Assembly: GCA_021647465.1 (NCBI GenBank)
Contig: JAKIUQ010000026.1
Location: 1-19,986 of the forward strand
Length of the DNA stretch: 19,986 nt
Direction: 5' to 3'
Source of the DNA: Emcibacter sp.
GTDB taxonomy: Bacteria > Pseudomonadota > Alphaproteobacteria > Sphingomonadales > Emcibacteraceae
Below, in pieces: positions 7,817 through 14,754 of this stretch; positions within the stretch are counted from its first letter, which is position 1, and the number at the start of each line of letters is the position of its first letter. Below the pieces are notes generated by a model, which worked only from the letters and a program-made list of their open reading frames with translations, was not told where the DNA came from and searched no databases. Position numbers and translations under genes: made by a program.

Positions 7817-9031
7817 TCATTTCTTTAACGTCAAAATCCAGGAATGTCTAACCGAAGGGTCTCTATTCTGAATTTTCATATTATCAGCCGGATCTGTCAA
7901 GGCCGGCTCATCCCGAACAAGCTCCAGATCTTTCTGATCCAGTGCCAGCGTGATTTGTTCCACATCCCCTGAATGTTCCATTTCCACCATGGCCTTATGC
8001 GTCGTCATTCTTTTGATAACCATGTTACGAATCAGCGAAATATTCTCCAGTCTTTTTTTGATCTCGAACCAATCCTCACTTTGATTGAAATGAATATCAA
8101 CAGTCAAATGTGAAGATGAATCAAAATGGATCATCACCTTTTCTTTCCAGCGATTATCCAACCAATATGTCGCCTTCTTAATGGCCTCATTATATAATTC
8201 TGATAATTCATCCCTGCCGGTTTCAGTAACGGTCGCGCCTTCGACAACGATATTTTTATGCACAGTCTTGTTGCCGTCATTACCGATAATCACCAGTTCG
8301 ATCATATTTTTATTATGACTGAAATCATATATTACCCGGGCATTCATGACATAGAGATGACGTATGTTTTTCTGCTCCGCAAATTTCTGGAGCAGAGATA
8401 TATCACCATTTTTGGCCTGCCATGCCGTGATGGCCATACGATGGGCCAATGAGGGGGCAATGATCCGCACCGGCACAAGATTATTCACCGTATCATAGGC
8501 CTCCCAGGCCTTGCGCCAGTCATTATTTTTTTCCCATAATATGGTTGCACCATCTTTTTCAAGCAGGGTCAGGATGCTAACCCCGTTGGATAAAGTTTCT
8601 GCAAAGGGAATTTGCAACACGGATAAAAAATTATAAATTTTCGCCCGGCTGAAATGAACGGTAAAATCTGCCATATAGCGGACATGAGAGCTTTTCTCAT
8701 TGGCAATCTCAATACCGCTGACAATCTCGGTTATCTGCCCCGGGCTTAATTCCGGTAATCTGGCCTGGTCTTCCTCACGTATGATTTTACGGAATAATTT
8801 GTCCAACGCAATTCGTTCTGCCTTTCTTAGGGCTGCCAAGCTGGCGCGGCGCGAAGTCGCCGCCGTTTCATCCATTGAAATATTATATATGGTATAGATT
8901 TTAGGTATGAGAATTTGCGTGCCGGAGATATCATCAGTCCGGTCATCAGCCCAGGGAAAAGCGGTTCCGAAACTCATCAAAAACATTTGAAAGACGATAT
9001 AACAGGTTGTAATAGCCGTAATTTTAATCAA
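7817..9031 (-). CDS. DUF2066 domain-containing exported protein
   Basis: A 404-residue protein of unknown function. After a probable signal peptide (KITAITTCYIVFQMFLMSF, cleavage near residue 25-30) comes the DUF2066 pattern: TSRRASLAALRKAERIALDKL..., ...LPELSPGQITEIVSGIEI..., ...VRYMADFTVHFS... Proteins of this family lie next to hdaA and purM in many alphaproteobacteria, but no activity is established. The start used is a TTG at 9031, which keeps the whole hydrophobic signal. The internal ATG at 8986 would remove the positively charged N-terminus and has no ribosome binding site. The gene is divergent from purM across a 192-base gap and leads the minus-strand cluster to hdaA. Confidence 0.85.
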   Translation of the reverse strand: MIKITAITTCYIVFQMFLMSFGTAFPWADDRTDDISGTQILIPKIYTIYNISMDETAATSRRASLAALRKAERIALDKLFRKIIREEDQARLPELSPGQITEIVSGIEIANEKSSHVRYMADFTVHFSRAKIYNFLSVLQIPFAETLSNGVSILTLLEKDGATILWEKNNDWRKAWEAYDTVNNLVPVRIIAPSLAHRMAITAWQAKNGDISLLQKFAEQKNIRHLYVMNARVIYDFSHNKNMIELVIIGNDGNKTVHKNIVVEGATVTETGRDELSELYNEAIKKATYWLDNRWKEKVMIHFDSSSHLTVDIHFNQSEDWFEIKKRLENISLIRNMVIKRMTTHKAMVEMEHSGDVEQITLALDQKDLELVRDEPALTDPADNMKIQNRDPSVRHSWILTLKK

Positions 9032-9094
9032 TTATTTTCGCCAATTCTGTCTTAATTACATTCTTGTTTATGCTGAAAATCATAATAGGGCATC

Positions 9095-9123
9095 TTGTCA
9101 TCACTGTGGCAAGTATTTTATAT
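9095..9123 (+). promoter_or_regulatory. Candidate purM promoter
   Basis: TTGTCA (9095-9100) is followed 17 bases later by TTATAT (9118-9123) inside the divergent spacer between the DUF2066 gene and purM. The area is A/T-rich and a second TATAAT (9126-9131) follows without a matching -35. It is a plausible sigma-70 site for purMN but is inferred only from the hexamers. No PurR box or purine riboswitch fold was recognised. Confidence 0.3.
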
Positions 9124-9223
9124 TTTATAATATGAAAAAAATCAGATGGCAATTTCCTGTGGCATTTTTCTGTGCAGGGCCCTATATCTAATGGCGTAAA
9201 TTGTATTTTTCAGGTGGAATAGT

Positions 9224-10327
9224 GTGAACGATAAAAAGTCCTATAGTTACAAAGATGCCGGCGTTGATATTGATGTCGGAAATAAACTTGTCGAAGCCAT
9301 CAAACCCGCAGCGGCTTCGACCAAAAGGTCCGGTTGCGTATCAGGCCTTGGCGGCTTTGGGGCGCTATTTGATTTAAAGGCGGCGGGCTATAAAGACCCG
9401 ATTTTAGTATCCGGCACAGACGGGGTGGGCACCAAGCTTAAAGTCGCCATCGAATCCGGAATACATAATACCGTCGGCATTGATCTTGTGGCCATGTGCG
9501 TTAATGACCTGATCGTTCAGGGCGCAGAACCGCTTTTCTTTCTGGATTATTTTGCCACAGGCCACTTAAGCGTTGACGCGGGCCGCGCCATTATTGAGGG
9601 GATCGCCGAAGGTTGCCGTCAAGCCAATACGGCTTTAATCGGCGGCGAAACCGCTGAAATGCCCGGTATGTATAAGGACGGCGACTATGATCTGGCCGGC
9701 TTTTGCGTTGGTGCGGTCGACAGGGAAAATATCCTGACAGGGGACGGCGTCGAAGAGGGTGACATACTTATGGGCCTCGCCTCCAGCGGCGTTCATTCAA
9801 ACGGTTTCTCCCTCGTGCGGCGGTTGGTGGAAGATTCAGGGCTTGGCTATCACGACCCCTGCCCCTTTGATGAGAAAAAAGATTTTGGCACGGCCCTGCT
9901 CGCGCCCACAAAAATTTACGTCAAAAGCACCTTGGCCGCCTTGAAAACAGGGCATATCAAGGCCATATCCCATATTACGGGCGGCGGTTTTGTGGAAAAT
10001 ATTCCGCGCATTTTACCAAAAAATGTCGCAGCCCATGTGGATGCCAGCAAATGGATATTGCCGCCAGTATTTGACTGGCTGCGCGAAGCCGGCAACCTCG
10101 CGCCCCTTGAAATGGCGAAAACATTCAACTGCGGTATCGGGCTTGTGATCATTGTAAAGGCAAGCGGCAGCGATGAAGTTCAGAAAATCTTCGAACAACA
10201 GGGCGAAACGGTTTATAGTCTTGGCCATGTTGTTAAAAGATCAGAAAATGAACCGGCAACCATTGTTAACGGAAATTCCGGAAGCTGGGGTTACGATGCG
10301 CCGTGGCAGGCTCTTTCATCACTTTAG
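9224..10327 (+). CDS. purM: Phosphoribosylformylglycinamidine cyclo-ligase (AIR synthetase)
   Basis: It catalyses ATP-dependent ring closure of FGAM to 5-aminoimidazole ribonucleotide, step five of purine synthesis. The 367 residues include the SYSYKDAGVDID start, the glycine-rich GLGGFGALFDLKAAGYKDP segment, the VSGTDGVGTKLKVA and GIDLVAMCVNDL motifs, GGETAEMPGMY, and the C-terminal HITGGGFVENIPRILP. All are typical and intact. The start is a GTG at 9224 with CAGGTGGA about 6 bases upstream. purN follows after 23 bases, so the two form an operon that makes consecutive-pathway enzymes. Confidence 0.97.
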   Translation: MNDKKSYSYKDAGVDIDVGNKLVEAIKPAAASTKRSGCVSGLGGFGALFDLKAAGYKDPILVSGTDGVGTKLKVAIESGIHNTVGIDLVAMCVNDLIVQGAEPLFFLDYFATGHLSVDAGRAIIEGIAEGCRQANTALIGGETAEMPGMYKDGDYDLAGFCVGAVDRENILTGDGVEEGDILMGLASSGVHSNGFSLVRRLVEDSGLGYHDPCPFDEKKDFGTALLAPTKIYVKSTLAALKTGHIKAISHITGGGFVENIPRILPKNVAAHVDASKWILPPVFDWLREAGNLAPLEMAKTFNCGIGLVIIVKASGSDEVQKIFEQQGETVYSLGHVVKRSENEPATIVNGNSGSWGYDAPWQALSSL

Positions 10328-10350
10328 TTTCTTCAATAGGATAATGCATC

Positions 10351-10998
10351 ATGCTTGACGTTGCTATATTGATTTCGGGCCAGGGAAGTAATTTACAAGC
10401 CTTGATAGAGGCCTGCGAAGAGCCTGATTTTCCGGCCCGTATTGTGGTTGTTATCTCAAATAACCCGGATGCTTATGGTCTGCAACGGGCCAAGAAGGCC
10501 GGCCTTCCGACAGCCGTGATTAATCATCGTGATTTCGAAGACCGGGAAACATTTGAAAATGCCATTGACGAAGAACTGAAAAACCATAAGGCCAAATTCA
10601 TTTGTCTTGCGGGATTTATGCGCATACTCGATGCCCGCTTTGTCAATCACTGGAAAGACAGAATATTGAATATCCACCCGTCTTTGCTGCCCGCCTTTAA
10701 AGGACTACATACGCAGGAACGGGCGCTGGAGGCCGGGGTGCGCTTCACCGGTTGCACCGTTCATATTGTCCGTCCGGAAATGGACGACGGGCCAATCATA
10801 TTGCAAGCCGCCGTGGCTGTCGACCCCGAGGATACCGCCGAGAATCTATCGGAAAAGGTCCTTAAACTTGAACATATCATCTATCCCGAGGCGCTCAAAC
10901 TCATGGCCATGGGCCGTGTCTCCATCAGCGGCAACAAAGCCATCATAGAAAAAGCCGCCTATCCCAAAGGCGGCCTCATCAGCCCGGAGATACTTTAA
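10351..10998 (+). CDS. purN: Phosphoribosylglycinamide formyltransferase
   Basis: It transfers the formyl group of 10-formyl-THF to GAR, step three of purine synthesis. At 215 residues it is the usual size. The start motif LISGQGSNLQALIEA is the phosphate-binding loop. The catalytic residues sit in NIHPSLLP (Asn107, His109) and in PEMDDGPII (Asp145), with FMRILDARFV in between. The loop has Gln11, where Arg or Asn is common; this is a tolerated position. AGGATAATGCATC precedes the ATG. The gene is followed by a palindromic repeat and by a terminator shared with ndk. Confidence 0.97.
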   Translation: MLDVAILISGQGSNLQALIEACEEPDFPARIVVVISNNPDAYGLQRAKKAGLPTAVINHRDFEDRETFENAIDEELKNHKAKFICLAGFMRILDARFVNHWKDRILNIHPSLLPAFKGLHTQERALEAGVRFTGCTVHIVRPEMDDGPIILQAAVAVDPEDTAENLSEKVLKLEHIIYPEALKLMAMGRVSISGNKAIIEKAAYPKGGLISPEIL

Positions 10999-11010
10999 TA
11001 TACGCCCTCT

Positions 11011-11110
11011 CGTCATTCCACCGAAGGGGGGGAACCAGTTTCTTAAAAATTATGACATCGAAGATGACTTTGTGTTTTCTGGTCTGGATACCCGCCTTCG
11101 CGGGTATGAC
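11011..11110. repeat. Degenerate intergenic palindromic repeat element
   Basis: The left arm, 11011-11038 (CGTCATTCCACCGAAGG followed by GGGGGAACCAG), is an imperfect reverse complement of the right arm, 11083-11110 (TCTGGATACCCGCCTTCG then CGGGTATGAC). The right arm carries a perfect 8-bp hairpin, ATACCCGC/GCGGGTAT (11088-11095 and 11100-11107), with a CTTC loop. About 44 bases separate the arms. The pattern resembles the REP/BIME-like intergenic palindromes common in alphaproteobacterial genomes. The left arm has drifted. Confidence 0.65.
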
Positions 11111-11113
11111 AAT

Positions 11114-11148
11114 AAAATCCGCTGACCTGAATGATCAGCGGATTTTTT
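11114..11148. terminator. Bidirectional Rho-independent terminator between purN and ndk
   Basis: AAAATCCGCTGA (11114-11125) is perfectly complementary to TCAGCGGATTTT (11135-11146), with a 9-base loop and a T-run to 11148. Read on the minus strand the AAAA becomes TTTT, so the same 12-bp hairpin can end both purMN transcription and the convergent ndk transcript. Confidence 0.9.
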
Positions 11149-11180
11149 AAAATTATTCGGCCAGAAAATTAATCCGGGAA

Positions 11181-11603
11181 TTAACCGACGATTTCATCTT
11201 TATTAAAGAAAAAATCAATTTCGATGGCGGCATTTTCGTCGCTGTCGGAACCATGAACGGTATTTTCGCCAATGGAAAGCGCATGTGCTTTCCGAATGGT
11301 GCCTTCTGCGGCATCCGCCGGGTTGGTTGCGCCCATAATCTCGCGGTTGCGGTTCATGGCGTCTTCACCTTCCAGAACCTGAACCACAACAGGTTCAGAA
11401 ATCATAAATTCAACCAGTTCGCCAAAGAAAGGACGGTCTTTATGAACGCCGTAGAAACCTTCGGCCTGAGCGCGGGTCATGTGGATACGCTTTGATGCCA
11501 CAACACGAAGACCGTTGTCTTCGAACATTTTAACGATCGCACCGGTCAGGTTGCGGCGCGTGGCATCTGGTTTAATAATTGAAAAAGTACGGGTAACAGT
11601 CAT
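11181..11603 (-). CDS. ndk: Nucleoside diphosphate kinase
   Basis: It exchanges gamma-phosphate between nucleoside tri- and diphosphates by a phosphohistidine intermediate. The 140 residues are the family length. The phosphate-binding start is TFSIIKPDATRRN. The catalytic histidine is in the ENTVHGSDS motif near residue 117, and the remaining NDK core (GYGVHK-like FYGVHKDRPFF, EIMGATNPADAAEGTIR) is intact. Two ATGs stand in tandem (11606 and 11603). The AAGGA of the leader is 7 bases from the second and 4 from the first, so the second is chosen. A TATAAT-like -10 lies at 11637-11632. The gene is monocistronic and ends at the shared terminator. Confidence 0.97.
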   Translation of the reverse strand: MTVTRTFSIIKPDATRRNLTGAIVKMFEDNGLRVVASKRIHMTRAQAEGFYGVHKDRPFFGELVEFMISEPVVVQVLEGEDAMNRNREIMGATNPADAAEGTIRKAHALSIGENTVHGSDSDENAAIEIDFFFNKDEIVG

Positions 11604-11783
11604 CATTCATTCCTTGATCTGAGTATATCTTATTATAGCAGCTTAAATTTGGGGGCGTTATAATATTTTATGGCCAGAACTGCAACAGAAGAAATCATCC
11701 GTTGTATTTTTAGCGAATCCTGTTAAACCCTGAGGATATTTTTTACCCTCCCCCCAGAGGATTTTTCTACCCAAGGTGTATTT

Positions 11784-13655
11784 ATGCTTCAAATTCAGGA
11801 TATCACATTTCGTATTGCCGGGAAAACCCTGCTTGAGAATACCAGCGCGCGCATACCGGCCGGTCATAAGGTAGGCATCGTAGGTAAAAATGGGGCCGGA
11901 AAATCCACTCTGCTGAAATTAATCACCGGCGAGCTTCATGCCGATGAAGGCACCCTTAAAATACGCAATAAAGCAAAGCTTGGCCAAGTGGCACAGGAAG
12001 CGCCGGGCGGCGCAACAAGTTTGCTGGACACCGTTCTGGAAGCCGACCATGAATTGCAATCTTTGCAAAAGGCCGCTGAAACCGAAACCGATCCCGAAAA
12101 AATTTCCGCCATCCACATAAGGCTTGCTGACATCGAAGCCCATACAGCAGAAGCCCGCGCCGCAAGCATATTATCCGGCCTTGGCTTTGACGGGCAGGCC
12201 CAGAGGCGGCCCTGTTCATCCTTTTCCGGCGGGTGGCGTATGCGGGTGGCTCTGGCCTGCACATTATTCACCCAGCCCGATTTGCTGCTGCTGGACGAGC
12301 CAACCAACTATCTTGACCTTGAAGGCGTGATGTGGCTTGAAAATTTTATCAAGACCTACCCCTTCACCATTATCATTGTCAGCCATGACCGGGACCTGCT
12401 CAACAGCTCTGTGACCGCAATCCTTCATCTGGATCAATTGAAATTAAAGCTCTATACGGGAAATTATGATAATTTTGAAAAGTTGCGCCGGGAGCAGCTC
12501 GCCCATCGCAGGGCCGGAATCGTCAAACAGGAAGCCGCCCAAAAACATCTGCAAAGCTTCATTGACCGCTTTAAAGCCAAGGCGTCTAAAGCCAAGCAGG
12601 CCCAAAGCCGCGTAAAAATGCTCGAAAAAATGGGGCCTCTGGATAGTATTCTTGAGGATAAAACATTTTCCTTTGAATTTCCCAACCCCAAACCACTGGC
12701 CCCGCCGCTTTTCACGCTGGATCAGGGCGAAGTCGGCTATTCAGAGGGCAATCCTGTTCTCAAGCGGCTGAACCTGCGGCTTGACATGGACGATCGTATT
12801 GCTTTGCTGGGCCAGAATGGTAACGGCAAATCCACTTTTGCCAAATTAATCTCGGGACGGCTTGGCATTATGAACGGCGAACTAAAAAAATCGTCCAAAC
12901 TTGAAGTTGGTTATTTCGCCCAGCATCAGCTTGATGAATTAAATATGGATGGTACGCCGCTCAGCCATTTAAAAGCGCGCATGCCCAATGTTCAGGAAAG
13001 CCGCGTACGGGCAAAGCTGGGGGCCTTTAGTTTTGGGGCTGACAAGGCCAATACCCGCGTCGAAGATCTGTCCGGCGGGGAGAAGGCCCGGCTGCTATTC
13101 GCCCTCATGAGCCTGAACGCCCCGCATATCCTGATCCTTGATGAGCCCACCAACCATTTAGACGTGGAAAGCCGCGAAGCCCTGATCCATGCCATCAATG
13201 GTTATGAGGGGGCCGTCATCATGATCAGCCATGATCGCCATCTGATTGAGGCTTGCGCCGATCGCCTGTGGCTTGTCCATGACGGCACGGTGACAGCCTA
13301 TGACGGCGATATGGATGATTATAAAAAAATGACCCTGAAATCCCGATCAACATCGCGGAAAAAAGAGAAAAAAACAAATGTAACTCACAAGGTCAAAAGC
13401 GAGAGTCCCGAGCTGACCTCACTGCGTAAAAATCTGGAAAAGCTGGAAAAGAAAATCAAGCGTATCACCGCAGAGATCGTAAAATATGACCGCGCCCTGA
13501 AAAATCCAAAGCTCTATGTCCACGGGGATGTCAGGGCCGCTGCCGCCCTCAAAAAATTCACCGCCGAAAAACTCGACATGTCACTGGATCTGGAAGAATT
13601 CGAGCGGGAATGGCTGGAAATGCAGGAAGCCATGGAAAGAATATCGACTGAATAA
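11784..13655 (+). CDS. ABC-F family ATPase, YheS type
   Basis: A soluble tandem-ABC protein with no membrane segments. ABC-F proteins bind the ribosomal E site and affect stalled translation. The YheS group has no settled physiological role. Domain 1 has GKNGAGKST (34-42), FSGGWRMRVALA and LLLLDEPTNYLDLEG. The linker arm (about 230-275) is the charged helical AGIVKQEAAQKHLQSF region with KAKQAQSRVKMLEKM. Domain 2 has GQNGNGKST, LSGGEKARLL and ILILDEPTNHLD. The C-terminal 110 residues form a basic coiled coil. The protein is closely comparable to E. coli YheS along its whole 623 residues. AAGGTG precedes the ATG. Resistance-type ABC-F function is not indicated. Confidence 0.93.
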   Translation: MLQIQDITFRIAGKTLLENTSARIPAGHKVGIVGKNGAGKSTLLKLITGELHADEGTLKIRNKAKLGQVAQEAPGGATSLLDTVLEADHELQSLQKAAETETDPEKISAIHIRLADIEAHTAEARAASILSGLGFDGQAQRRPCSSFSGGWRMRVALACTLFTQPDLLLLDEPTNYLDLEGVMWLENFIKTYPFTIIIVSHDRDLLNSSVTAILHLDQLKLKLYTGNYDNFEKLRREQLAHRRAGIVKQEAAQKHLQSFIDRFKAKASKAKQAQSRVKMLEKMGPLDSILEDKTFSFEFPNPKPLAPPLFTLDQGEVGYSEGNPVLKRLNLRLDMDDRIALLGQNGNGKSTFAKLISGRLGIMNGELKKSSKLEVGYFAQHQLDELNMDGTPLSHLKARMPNVQESRVRAKLGAFSFGADKANTRVEDLSGGEKARLLFALMSLNAPHILILDEPTNHLDVESREALIHAINGYEGAVIMISHDRHLIEACADRLWLVHDGTVTAYDGDMDDYKKMTLKSRSTSRKKEKKTNVTHKVKSESPELTSLRKNLEKLEKKIKRITAEIVKYDRALKNPKLYVHGDVRAAAALKKFTAEKLDMSLDLEEFEREWLEMQEAMERISTE

Positions 13656-13697
13656 TGGCCCGGATGACGGGGATGGTGAAGTGAGGAAGGAAAGACA

Positions 13698-14477
13698 ATG
13701 CTAAAAATAATTTACATATTGGTCATTCTTTATATCGCGCTGCTCACTCTGATGTTTGTATTTCAGCGTAAGCTTTTGTATTTTCCCACACCGCTGTCAG
13801 AATATCAGATGGGCAACAGCGCCCCCTTCACCATATTAGAAATCACGACAAATGATGGATTGAGTTTGCGCTCCTGGCAATCAAAAGGTGATCCGGAAAA
13901 AAAGACTTTTATATTTTTTCATGGCAATGCGGGTAATGCGGCGGATCGTATGCCAGCTATGGAGGTCCTGCTGAAAGCCGGACATTCAGTGGTTCTGGCC
14001 GAATATCGCGGATATGGCGGCAACCCCGGAAAGCCATCGGAAGATAAACTGAATATGGATGCCCGCCGGCTGATGGGTGAGATAATTAAACAGGGCGTGA
14101 ATGTGCGGGATATTATTCTCATGGGCCGGTCGCTTGGCACGGGGGTCGCGACCTTTCTTGCCGCAGAATATGACGTCGCGGCTTTGGTTCTCATTTCCGC
14201 CTACAGCAGTCTGCCAGAGGTTGCGAGCGAACATTATCCCTTTTTTCCGGTCTCGCTCTTAATGCGTGACAGATTTAACAATCTGGACAGAATAGCAAAC
14301 ATCACTGCGCCATTGCTGATATTTCACGGGGAAATGGATCAAATCATCCCATTGCCCTATGGTTTAAAAGTCTATGATGCAGCCCAAGGAGAAAAAGAAT
14401 TTATCAGGCTGCCGGGACTGGGGCATAATAATCTGGATATGAACCAAATCAATCACCATATTCTAAAGCAATTGTGA
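13698..14477 (+). CDS. Membrane-anchored alpha/beta hydrolase
   Basis: A serine hydrolase of the ABHD13/BEM46-like group. Residues 3-23 form one hydrophobic segment (IIYILVILYIALLTLMFVF), which would anchor the enzyme in the inner membrane; the side the catalytic domain faces is unresolved. The oxyanion region is FFHGNAGN (73-80). The catalytic triad is Ser145 (GRSLGTG), Asp214 (GEMDQIIP) and His243 (GLGHNNL). At 259 residues it is the normal size. The substrate is unknown. It follows the ABC-F gene after 42 bases with GAGGAAGG as ribosome binding site, so the two are probably co-transcribed. It is the last core gene before the integrated element. Confidence 0.88.
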   Translation: MLKIIYILVILYIALLTLMFVFQRKLLYFPTPLSEYQMGNSAPFTILEITTNDGLSLRSWQSKGDPEKKTFIFFHGNAGNAADRMPAMEVLLKAGHSVVLAEYRGYGGNPGKPSEDKLNMDARRLMGEIIKQGVNVRDIILMGRSLGTGVATFLAAEYDVAALVLISAYSSLPEVASEHYPFFPVSLLMRDRFNNLDRIANITAPLLIFHGEMDQIIPLPYGLKVYDAAQGEKEFIRLPGLGHNNLDMNQINHHILKQL

Positions 14478-14529
14478 CTTTAGGGTAATATCATGCCTGT
14501 TAAGCCATTGCGAATAGCACGGGAAATAG

Positions 14530-14576
14530 TGGGGCGAGTGACGGGTCTCGAACCCGCGACCTCCAGAATCACAATT
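14530..14576 (-). other. att site: 3' fragment of tRNA-His(GTG) left by integration
   Basis: On the minus strand this reads from the anticodon loop ATTGTGATT (anticodon GTG, 14572-14570) through the variable region and T arm (GCGGG TTCGAGA CCCGT) to the acceptor strand CACTCGC, discriminator C and encoded CCA (ending at 14530). The discriminator C is the bacterial tRNA-His mark. Nothing like a 5' half or D arm lies beyond 14576, and the bases there cannot close the anticodon stem. This is the usual scar of a tyrosine-recombinase element that enters the 3' half of a tRNA. The complete tRNA-His is expected beyond the right edge of the window, with its 3' half restored by the element. Confidence 0.85.
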
Positions 14577-14703
14577 TTAAAAGAGCTATTTTTCCCAAAA
14601 TTCATTCTTGTTGATATAAAGCGATAACTTGTTGTTTTACATAGACTAACAATGATGGTAATGTAGAGTTATTGTAGATGTAAATTACTGCAAGTTGTTG
14701 CCT

Positions 14704-14734
14704 GCCGTGAGCCATATGTGAGCCAGCTCACGGC
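14704..14734. promoter_or_regulatory. 9-bp inverted repeat just upstream of the integrase
   Basis: GCCGTGAGC (14704-14712) is a perfect inverted match of GCTCACGGC (14726-14734), with a 13-base spacer holding an extra GTGAGCC copy (14718-14724). It ends about 20 bases before the integrase start. It could be an operator or an arm/excisionase binding site beside att, or an mRNA hairpin covering the translation start. Which one cannot be told from sequence. Confidence 0.5.
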
Positions 14735-14754
14735 AATATTGAAAGATGAATATT

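Noticed and set aside
9032..9223. Purine riboswitch upstream of purM
   Set aside because: The conserved three-way-junction loop sequences were not recognised in the 192-base spacer.
11784..13655. ABC-F protein as an antibiotic-resistance factor
   Set aside because: The whole sequence follows the housekeeping YheS type, and the neighbours give no resistance context.
14530..14576. A functional tRNA-His gene
   Set aside because: The acceptor 5' strand, D arm and 5' anticodon stem are all missing; only the 3' half is present.
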